Source: Betaproteobacteria bacterium
GTDB taxonomy: Bacteria > Pseudomonadota > Gammaproteobacteria > Burkholderiales > Casimicrobiaceae
DNA: 16,227 nucleotides
Assembly (NCBI GenBank): GCA_025355395.1
Contig: JANXZT010000344.1
Span: forward strand, 1-16,227
Direction: 5' to 3'
The notes under the pieces: generated by a model
Database searches by the model: none
Told to the model about the DNA's origin: nothing
Seen by the model: the letters and a program-made list of their open reading frames with translations, nothing else
Made by a program: the position numbers and the translations under genes
Part shown: positions 1 to 5,958 of the stretch, piece by piece
Numbering within the stretch: the first letter of the stretch is position 1
Layout of the letters: every line of letters begins with the position of its first letter

Positions 1-961
1 CGAAGATGGTCAGGATCGACGAGGGCGAAGCGCCGAGCGTGCGCAGGATCGCGATGTCAGCCTGCTTGTCGGTGACGGTCATCACCTGCGCCGAAACGAT
101 GTTGAATGCGGCCACCGCAATGATGAGGGTGAGGATGATGAACATCACGCGCTTCTCGATCTGCACAGCGCGGAAGAAGTTGGCGTGGCTGCGCGTCCAG
201 TCGCGCACCTCTGCGTCACCTGGCAGTACGTCCTGAAGCTCGCGCGCGACTGCCGGCGCCGCGAACATGTCGTCGAGCTTGAGGCGAACGCCCGACACGC
301 CATCGAGCCGGTACAGCAACTTGGCGTCCTCGATGTTGATGAGCGCAAGCCCGCTATCGAACTCGAACATGCCGACTTCGAATATGCCTACCACCCGAAA
401 GCTCTTGAGCCGGGGGAGGGTTCCCGCCGCCGTGACGGTGCCTTGCGGGGTGATGACTACCACCGTGTCGCCGCGGTGCACGCCAAGCCCGCGCGCCACC
501 TCGGAGCCCAGCACAATGCCGAAGCCTCCGGCATAAAGATCCTTGATCGAGCCCGACCGCATGTGCGCTCCGAAGTCGGCGACCTCGGCTTCGCGTGCGG
601 GATCGATCCCTCTGACCAGCACGCCGCGATTAGTGTCGCCCGTTGACAGCATCGCCTGCCCGAGCACATACGGCGCCGCCGCCTTGACCCGGGGATTCTT
701 GAGCGCGGCGGCAGTGACGGCAGCGTCGTTCTTCAACGACGGCATGCCGCGCACTTCGATGTGCGAAGCTACCGCGAGAATCCGGTTGCGAAGCTCCTCC
801 TGGAACCCGTTCATGACCGAGAGCACCACGATGAGCGCGGCCACGCCGAGCGCAATGCCGGCCATCGAGATGAGCGCAATGAACGAGATGAACGAGTTGC
901 GGCCCGAGCCGCGCCGCGCGCGGGTATAGCGGAGTCCGACCGACAACTCGTAAGGCGACAC
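1..961 (-). CDS. lolC: Lipoprotein-releasing ABC transporter permease, LolC/LolE family (5' part, runs off left edge)
   Basis: This is the N-terminal 320 codons of an inner-membrane permease that, with the ATPase LolD, extracts outer-membrane lipoproteins and hands them to LolA. Read on the minus strand, the protein opens with MSPYELSVGLRYTRARR. A hydrophobic segment follows at about residues 24-50 (ISFIALISMAGIALGVAAL) and then NGFQEELRNRIL, the family signature after TM1. A long periplasmic domain comes next, and a second membrane segment lies at about 268-295 (FIILTLIIAVAAFNIV). The MacB-like/FtsX-like fold fits LolC/E; usual length is about 410-420 residues, so roughly 95 are missing off the edge. 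The start is GTG (961-959): an in-frame TGA lies 15 bases upstream with no ATG between, so it is the only conventional choice. The C-terminus and the expected lolD neighbour are not visible. LolC versus LolE cannot be separated from this part alone. Confidence 0.9.
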   Translation of the reverse strand, partial: MSPYELSVGLRYTRARRGSGRNSFISFIALISMAGIALGVAALIVVLSVMNGFQEELRNRILAVASHIEVRGMPSLKNDAAVTAAALKNPRVKAAAPYVLGQAMLSTGDTNRGVLVRGIDPAREAEVADFGAHMRSGSIKDLYAGGFGIVLGSEVARGLGVHRGDTVVVITPQGTVTAAGTLPRLKSFRVVGIFEVGMFEFDSGLALINIEDAKLLYRLDGVSGVRLKLDDMFAAPAVARELQDVLPGDAEVRDWTRSHANFFRAVQIEKRVMFIILTLIIAVAAFNIVSAQVMTVTDKQADIAILRTLGASPSSILTIF

Positions 962-1297
962 CGCGTCAGCCTGTCACGCGATGGCGCAGCGCGGCGGGGC
1001 GCATTCCGGATTGGCGGCGGGCCGGTTGGACACGATGCGTCCGGTCACGCGCTGGACATGGCGCGAATGCGTGGCGTGTGGCTGCCAACGACGCAGTGCC
1101 TGATCTTGCGCGATGATGACCTGCGATGACATGAGCGCGAATGATGGCCGCAGCATAATGGCCGTGGAATGACGGCCGGGAGCAGCAAGGAAACACTGAT
1201 TATCGCATGCTAGACTCGGCGCCCCGCGCGAGCGGTGTCGAGGAATCCTGACCATCGCTGCCGGTTCGCCGATCGCTGCCAACGGTATCCGCCCGCC
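962..1297. other. Divergent intergenic region between lolC and the RpfE-family gene
   Basis: About 336 bases without a convincing gene. It must hold the 5' signals for both divergent genes, but I cannot identify a clear -35/-10 pair on either strand. The only structure I can point to is a short hairpin, GGCCGT (1160-1165) with ACGGCC (1172-1177). Short open frames here have no recognisable protein character. If the downstream gene started at GTG 1235, the gap would shrink to 273 bases. Confidence 0.4.
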
Positions 1298-2326
1298 ATG
1301 CTGCTCGTCATCGTCGTTCCCGGATTGCTGGAGGTCGGAACCTCATCCGAAGGCGTGCGCGCACCTTGGCCGGAGGCACCTTATCTCGCTCGCCTGCTGA
1401 AGCTTGCGGGTGAGCCTCGCGTCGAACCCGACGGCTTGTTCGCAGCGCTGGCGCCGCTTTATGGCATTGCGCGACAGCGCGACTGGCCACTCGCTCCGCT
1501 TCTGGTCGAGGCGCGCGGCATCGATCCCGGCGACGCCTACTGGTTGCGCGCCACTCCCGTAACGCTGGTCGCCGGGCGCGAGGATGTGCGCATTGCCGCA
1601 CCGGCCGTCGCCCTCGACGAGGCGGAAGCCCAAGCACTGATGACGCGCCTCAACCAGCATTTCGCCGGGGACGGCTTGCAGTTCGTCGTGCCGGCGCCCA
1701 ACGAGTGGTTCGTGCGCCTCGCGCGCGAACCCTCATTGAGCACGCGACCGCTCGCTACCGTGGTCGGAAAATCGCTGCGGAACCTGCTGCCGGCCGGCGA
1801 CGATGCGCGGCGATGGCGAAGATGGGAACATGAAATCCAGATGCTACTGCATGCGCATCCGGTCAACGAAGCGCGCGAACGCAGCGGGATGGCACCGGTC
1901 AATGGCGTGTGGTTCGATCAGGGCGGCCGCCGCCCGCCCATCGGCGCCAATCCGTTTATCGCCACCTATGGTCAGGATCAGCGCGCCGCGGCACTGGCAC
2001 AACAGGCCGGACGTGACGCGCAACCGCTGCCGTCCTTCGCGATGATGACTGCGCTACGCCCCGCCGATGAACGCCAGACCAACGTTCTGTTCACGGACAG
2101 CGATGATCCTGCGGCGCTTGACACCGGTATCGCAAAACCGGCCTGGGATGCCCTGATGCGCGGCGTTCTTGCGACCGTCATCGTCGCCGGGGACGGCAGC
2201 AGCGGCGCCGCCACCGTATGGAGCGCATCACGGCCCGACCTCCTTGGCCGGTTGCTTGCGCATCGAGCGCCGCCCCCCCTCGCCCGGCTCATTGCATCGG
2301 TGCGCGCAACGATCGACGCTCTATGA
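1298..2326 (+). CDS. RpfE-family conserved protein (function unknown; sometimes named phosphoglycerate mutase-like)
   Basis: Predicted 342-residue soluble protein. It carries the family signature HEIQMLLHAHPVNEAR at about residues 178-193, followed by NGVWFDQGGRRPP. The region LMTRLNQHFAGDGLQFVVPAP about 60 residues earlier is also typical. These patterns match the protein family named after Xanthomonas RpfE, which usually sits beside recJ in beta- and gammaproteobacteria. Its biochemical role is not established, and annotations as a regulator or cofactor-independent phosphoglycerate mutase are by homology only. I chose ATG 1298 because the protein then begins with a hydrophobic strand (MLLVIVVPGLLEV); an in-frame GTG at 1235 would add 21 residues of poor character. 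The TGA stop (2324-2326) overlaps the recJ start as ATGA, so the two genes are almost certainly translationally coupled. Confidence 0.75.
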   Translation: MLLVIVVPGLLEVGTSSEGVRAPWPEAPYLARLLKLAGEPRVEPDGLFAALAPLYGIARQRDWPLAPLLVEARGIDPGDAYWLRATPVTLVAGREDVRIAAPAVALDEAEAQALMTRLNQHFAGDGLQFVVPAPNEWFVRLAREPSLSTRPLATVVGKSLRNLLPAGDDARRWRRWEHEIQMLLHAHPVNEARERSGMAPVNGVWFDQGGRRPPIGANPFIATYGQDQRAAALAQQAGRDAQPLPSFAMMTALRPADERQTNVLFTDSDDPAALDTGIAKPAWDALMRGVLATVIVAGDGSSGAATVWSASRPDLLGRLLAHRAPPPLARLIASVRATIDAL

Positions 2327-4014
2327 TGGAAATCATCCGGCGCACCGTTCCGCCCAGCGCGCACACCTTGGCGCAATCCGGCGTGCACCCCGTGCTCGCG
2401 CGCATTTTTGCCGCACGCGGCATTATTGAAACTGGCGAGCTCGACACAACACTGGCCGGACTGCCGTCGTTCGCCTCGTTGCGCGGGATCGAGGCCGCGG
2501 CCAATCGACTTGCCGATGCGATCGAGCGCCGCGAGCGAATCGTCATCGTTGCCGATTACGACGCCGACGGCGCGACGGCGTGTGCGGTGGGCGTGCGCGG
2601 CCTTTCGGCCATGGGCGCCGACATCGGGTTCGTGGTGCCCAACCGGTTCGAGTACGGCTATGGGCTGACGCCCGAGATCGTGGCGCAGGCGGCCGCGCAC
2701 TCGCCACGACTCATCGTCACCGTCGACAATGGCATCGCCAGCCACGACGGCGTTGCTGCGGCGGTGGCGCTGGGCATCGAGGTGCTGATTACCGATCACC
2801 ATCTGCCCGGCGCGACGTTGCCCTCGCCGGCCCTCATCGTGAACCCCAACCAGCCCGACTGCGCGTTTGCCTGCAAGCATCTGGCGGGCGTTGGCGTCAT
2901 GTTCTATGTTTTGCTCGCCACGCGGGCGACGTTGCGGGCGCGGGGTCGATTGCCCGATGGCGGACCCCACCTGGCGAAGCTTCTCGACTTGGTCGCGCTG
3001 GGCACGGTGGCGGATGTGGTTCGTCTCGACCGGGTCAATCGCACGCTGGTGGGGCAGGGCCTCGCGCGAATTCGCGCCGGGCGCGCACATCCGGGTGTCA
3101 CCGCGCTGTTCACCGCCGCGGGACGCGATCACCGCCGCGCCACTGCCTACCACCTTGGTTTCGTGGCGGGTCCCCGGCTTAATGCGGCCGGCCGGCTGGC
3201 CGACATGACCGTGGGCATCCGGTGTCTCCTCGCCGACACCGCGGCCTCCGCTCTCCCCCTTGCCACCGAGCTCGACCGCTTGAATCATGAGCGTCGAGAC
3301 GTCGAAGCGGTGATGCAGGAAGCCGCGTTACTGGATCTCGCGGCGCGGACGGCGGAGGCCGCCGATGCCGACGCCTGGACGCTGTGCCTTTATCGTCCCG
3401 AATGGCACCAGGGCGTGATCGGGATCGTCGCTTCGCGCCTGAAGGAGCAATTCCATCGGCCGGCGATCGTATTTGCGCGGGGCAAGGGTGACGAGCTCAA
3501 GGGTTCGGGCCGGTCGATCCCGGGGTTCCATCTTCGTGACGCCCTCGATCTCATCGACAAACGGGCGCCCGGTGTGATCACGCGCTTCGGCGGGCACGCC
3601 TTTGCCGCCGGCCTGACCCTGTCCAAAGCGGCGCTGCCGAGGTTCGCCGCAGTGTTTGAAACCGTCGCCCGCGAGCAACTCACGGCGGCGCAGCTCAAAC
3701 GCGCCCTTGAAACCGATGGCGTCCTGGCGCCCGGTGAGCTCAACCTGGACCTGGCCACGGTGCTGCACGATGAAGTCTGGGGCCAGGGCTTTCCTGCGCC
3801 GATCTTCGACGACACTTTCGCAGTCTCCGCACAGCGCGTGGTCGGGGAACGGCATTCGCGTTTGGTGCTCACCCGTGCCGGCGAACGGTTCGACGCCATC
3901 CTGTTCAACCACGTCGATTCCCTCCCGGCGTCGATCCGGGCAGCGTACCGGCCCGACCTGAACGAATGGAACGGAACCGCTTCGCTGCAGCTCGTGATCG
4001 AGCACTGGGAATAA
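2323..4014 (+). CDS. recJ: Single-stranded-DNA-specific exonuclease RecJ
   Basis: RecJ degrades single-stranded DNA 5' to 3' in RecF-pathway recombination, mismatch repair and base-excision repair. The 563-residue product shows the DHH-superfamily motifs in order: VADYDADG with D78, D80 and D82; VDNG with D135; TDHH at 157-160; VNPNQPDC; and ALGTVAD with D231. GPRLNAAGR follows at 283-291. The DHHA1 part has GSGRS at 394-398 and GGHAFAAG at 423-430, and a C-terminal OB-like domain follows. All expected metal-binding Asp/His residues are present and the length agrees with the ~577-residue E. coli enzyme, so it should be active. The frame stays open upstream to 2218, but ATG 2323 overlaps the preceding stop (ATGA) and gives the natural RecJ N-terminus, whereas the upstream extension is only the neighbouring gene read in another frame. 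Confidence 0.96.
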   Translation: MMEIIRRTVPPSAHTLAQSGVHPVLARIFAARGIIETGELDTTLAGLPSFASLRGIEAAANRLADAIERRERIVIVADYDADGATACAVGVRGLSAMGADIGFVVPNRFEYGYGLTPEIVAQAAAHSPRLIVTVDNGIASHDGVAAAVALGIEVLITDHHLPGATLPSPALIVNPNQPDCAFACKHLAGVGVMFYVLLATRATLRARGRLPDGGPHLAKLLDLVALGTVADVVRLDRVNRTLVGQGLARIRAGRAHPGVTALFTAAGRDHRRATAYHLGFVAGPRLNAAGRLADMTVGIRCLLADTAASALPLATELDRLNHERRDVEAVMQEAALLDLAARTAEAADADAWTLCLYRPEWHQGVIGIVASRLKEQFHRPAIVFARGKGDELKGSGRSIPGFHLRDALDLIDKRAPGVITRFGGHAFAAGLTLSKAALPRFAAVFETVAREQLTAAQLKRALETDGVLAPGELNLDLATVLHDEVWGQGFPAPIFDDTFAVSAQRVVGERHSRLVLTRAGERFDAILFNHVDSLPASIRAAYRPDLNEWNGTASLQLVIEHWE

Positions 4015-4040
4015 GACGTTGTCGCGCCCGGAGCGAAGCC

Positions 4041-4168
4041 GGGAGGCTGTCGGAGTAATTTCCGCGCATGCGTTGCTTCGTCAAAAAACGGTGGCAAGGG
4101 ATCGTGCCTTGAACCGCGTTCCGACTCGCCTTGAGTCGCATCCGTGAAAACGACTTCGACAGCCTCTC
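4041..4168. repeat. Imperfect inverted-repeat pair, candidate MITE/REP-like element
   Basis: The 26 bases at 4041-4066 match the reverse complement of 4143-4168 at 20 of 26 positions. A perfect 9-base core is AGGCTGTCG (4044-4052) opposite CGACAGCCT (4157-4165). The arms are 76 bases apart, and weaker similarity continues outward (GAGCG on the left arm, a GAGCGCGGG-like run on the right). Short non-coding DNA bounded by terminal inverted repeats is the form of a MITE or paired REP. I see no target-site duplication, and mobility is inference. Confidence 0.4.
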
Positions 4169-4359
4169 AGGGCCCGCGCTCGAACAGGCCGATGGCGATA
4201 CCGCCGGACGAAGTTTCGGACGTGACGCAATTGCAACAATACGGCGCGTGCCAAATCGCCTACGCCATGCCTGGATTTGTGGCCGCCGTAGGATTCAAGC
4301 ACTTGTTTATACGATATTTATTGGCGACTTCCGCCGGCGTGGCGGCGTCCGCACGCCGG

Positions 4360-4387
4360 TTGTGCAACGCACCAATTTGACTATAAT
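4360..4387 (+). promoter_or_regulatory. Sigma70-type promoter for the downstream SDR gene
   Basis: A perfect -10 hexamer, TATAAT (4382-4387), lies 16 bases after TTGTGC (4360-4365, three of six matches to TTGACA). Transcription would begin near 4394 and give a leader of about 45 bases before ATG 4438. The -35 is weak, so either an activator or the consensus -10 would have to carry it. Confidence 0.6.
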
Positions 4388-4424
4388 ACGTCGTTCGGCC
4401 CGCACCTCCGGGGCTTTGTAATAT

Positions 4425-4429
4425 GGGAG
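4425..4429 (+). promoter_or_regulatory. Ribosome-binding site that decides the SDR start
   Basis: GGGAG lies 8 bases before ATG 4438. It overlaps the alternative ATG at 4423, which has no site of its own. This argues that translation starts at 4438 rather than 4423. Confidence 0.65.
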
Positions 4430-4437
4430 ACGCCTCG

Positions 4438-5178
4438 ATGCGGTTAGTGGATAGGGTCGCGATCATTACCGGTGCCGGTCAAGGCATCGGCCTTGCCACC
4501 GCCGTCAAGTTCGCGCAGGAGGGCGCGAAAGTGGCGGCTTGCGACATCAACGAGGAATCCGCCGTTGCGGCAGCGCGCGGCATCACCGAGGGCGGCGGCA
4601 AGGCGATCGCGTATTGCGTCGATGTGACCGACAAGGAAAGCATTGCCCGGATGGTGCAGGGCGTCATGGCGAAGTGGGGGCGCATCGATACCCTCGTCAA
4701 CAACGCTGGTATTGTCCAGGACGCCCAATTCAAGAAGATGACCGAGGACCAGTTCGATCGGGTCATCAACGTCAACGTGAAGGGCGTCTTCAACTGCACC
4801 AAGGCCGTGGTCGACATCATGCTCGAGCAGCATTCGGGGTGCATCCTCAATGCCTCCTCGATCGTCGGAATCTACGGCAATTTCGGGCAGACTAACTATG
4901 CGGCCAGCAAATTCGCCGTGATCGGCATGGTCAAAACGTGGGCCCGCGAGCTCGGTCCCAAGGGCATCCGCGCCAATGCCGTTTGTCCGGGCTTCATCGA
5001 AACGCCGCTCCTCAAGTCGATGCCGGACAAGGTCATCAAGATGATCGAAGAAAAGGTCCCGCTCGGCCGGCTCGGCCGCCCCGAGGAAATCGCCAACTGC
5101 TACGCGTGGCTCGCGTCCGACGAAGCGAGCTACATCAACGGCGCCGTGATCGAAGTCTCCGGGGGCGTGACCCTCTGA
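4438..5178 (+). CDS. FabG-type short-chain dehydrogenase/reductase (3-oxoacyl-ACP reductase-like)
   Basis: A 246-residue classical SDR. It has the cofactor motif TGAGQGIG at 11-18, the NNAG motif at 88-91, Asn111, and the catalytic set Ser141, Tyr154 and Lys158 (YAASK). The ending, SGGVTL, is typical of FabG-like enzymes. The expected reaction is reversible reduction of a 3-oxoacyl thioester, or a related ketone, by NAD(P)H. An aspartate (Asp36) sits at the end of the second beta strand (AACDIN), the position that usually favours NAD(H) over NADP(H); this is an inference from the fold. The gene stands alone with its own promoter, not in a fab cluster and about 10 kb from the PHA genes, so its substrate is uncertain and it may not be the housekeeping FabG. 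An in-frame ATG at 4423 would add five residues. Confidence 0.88.
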   Translation: MRLVDRVAIITGAGQGIGLATAVKFAQEGAKVAACDINEESAVAAARGITEGGGKAIAYCVDVTDKESIARMVQGVMAKWGRIDTLVNNAGIVQDAQFKKMTEDQFDRVINVNVKGVFNCTKAVVDIMLEQHSGCILNASSIVGIYGNFGQTNYAASKFAVIGMVKTWARELGPKGIRANAVCPGFIETPLLKSMPDKVIKMIEEKVPLGRLGRPEEIANCYAWLASDEASYINGAVIEVSGGVTL

Positions 5179-5202
5179 CGGCGCCGCGCGTCGCCTGCAC
5201 GG

Positions 5203-5277
5203 CGACGGTCGATGCATCGTCTCGCACGCCGCCCCGGCACTGGGCGAACTCCCTTGGGCGGCAGTGCTCGACCGTCG
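5203..5277. repeat. Nested inverted repeat after the SDR gene
   Basis: CGACGGTCGA (5203-5212) is the exact reverse complement of TCGACCGTCG (5268-5277). Inside it are GCCGCCC (5228-5234) with GGGCGGC (5256-5262), and GCACTG with CAGTGC (5262-5267) touching the outer arm. The RNA could fold into a branched GC-rich hairpin 25 bases after the stop of the SDR gene. There is no T-run, so it is not a classical intrinsic terminator; it could be a REP-type repeat or a 3'-end stabiliser. Confidence 0.4.
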
Positions 5278-5343
5278 GAGGTAGTTGAGCGCCGCACGGC
5301 CACGGGTTAGCATGGCACGTCCCGCATTCCTGGCGTGAAGGCC

Positions 5344-5958
5344 ATGATCCCTCTCCGACGTGCGCTTTGTCTGGTTGTCCGGCCCTCGATCCCCGTGCTC
5401 GTCTGGCTCGCCTTGAGCCCGGCCGCCGCGCTCGCCGTCGACAAGGGGGATTTCCATCCCACCCGGGAAACTTACATTTGCCCGAACGTGGCCACCCTCG
5501 GGGTCGATTGCTTTCTCGACGCGGTGGAGCATCTTTACACGATGTGCCGCAACGTCAAGAGCATCGAAATCATCGAGTTCGGTTATGAGGCTGCGGAAGA
5601 GGGCGTGAACGGGGCGAAGAGCGACTCCTGCGCGGACAAGCACAAGCTCTCGATGGCGAAGCCCCTGCAGGCCGCGCTGCGGGAGAGCGGCAAGAACCGA
5701 GTCGGTGCCGACGCCATCAAGGGCCTGCATTCGCTGTGGCTGCAGTCGCTCGCCGAGCTCAAGTGGCAACGGCCAGAAACCGATCAGGAATACAGGGACC
5801 GCGTGGCCAAGCCGTATGACGTGTTTCGTGAACGGGCAAGCTTGGTGCGCACGACGCTCGCGGCCAATGCGCCCGCTGCCAAGCCGCCGGCCACCCGCGC
5901 CAACCGCGCCAACCGCGCTGCCAGCGCCGGTGCCACAGCCAAGCACGGCCCGAACTGA
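5344..5958 (+). CDS. Predicted exported cysteine-containing protein of unknown function
   Basis: I do not recognise a family. The 204-residue product begins with a clear Sec signal peptide: MIPLRRAL, then a hydrophobic core, then a cleavage site after SPAAALA, so the mature protein would start VDKGDF. The mature part has four well-spaced cysteines (YICPN, VDCFLD, TMCRN, DSCADK), consistent with two periplasmic disulfides, and is rich in charged helices. The C-terminus is a low-complexity Ala/Arg/Asn/Pro tail with a repeated ANR unit. The Cys-rich part is compact enough to be a small-ligand or Rap1a/Tai-like domain, but that is a guess. Translation could also start at GTG 5335, three codons earlier; neither start has a good ribosome-binding site. 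Its TGA stop overlaps the proposed CTG start of the helicase gene, suggesting the two are co-translated. Confidence 0.65.
   Translation: MIPLRRALCLVVRPSIPVLVWLALSPAAALAVDKGDFHPTRETYICPNVATLGVDCFLDAVEHLYTMCRNVKSIEIIEFGYEAAEEGVNGAKSDSCADKHKLSMAKPLQAALRESGKNRVGADAIKGLHSLWLQSLAELKWQRPETDQEYRDRVAKPYDVFRERASLVRTTLAANAPAAKPPATRANRANRAASAGATAKHGPN

Larger units (their letters stand above)
4015..4437. other. 423-bp intergenic region between recJ and the SDR gene
   Basis: No protein here looks real. The region holds a small GC hairpin just after recJ (CCCGG 4027-4031 with CCGGG 4039-4043, no T-tract), the inverted-repeat pair described separately (4041-4168), a short AT-rich patch around 4300-4322, and the promoter and ribosome-binding site of the downstream gene. 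A GTG-initiated 78-codon frame (4144-4380) has no recognisable features and overlaps the promoter, so I do not call it. Confidence 0.5.

Noticed and set aside
1211..1216. TAGACT as a -10 for the RpfE-family gene
   Set aside because: No -35-like hexamer lies 16-18 bases upstream.
974..1282. Possible small gene in the lolC upstream region
   Set aside because: No ribosome-binding site, Arg/Pro/His-rich shadow composition, and overlap with the expected divergent promoter region.
1978..3288. A 436-codon minus-strand open frame opposite the RpfE-family gene and recJ
   Set aside because: It lies antisense to two well-supported genes. Its composition (runs of Arg/Gly/His) is that of a GC-rich shadow frame, and no motif is visible.
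4027..4043. Terminator after recJ
   Set aside because: The 5-base GC stem has no following T-tract, so I do not call it a terminator.
4144..4380. Possible 78-residue small protein upstream of the SDR
   Set aside because: GTG start without a ribosome-binding site, overlap with an inverted-repeat arm and the promoter, and no recognisable sequence.
4444..5946. A 500-codon minus-strand open frame opposite the SDR and exported-protein genes
   Set aside because: It is antisense to the catalytically complete SDR. It is rich in Arg, Asp and His with no domain and reflects codon bias, not a gene.
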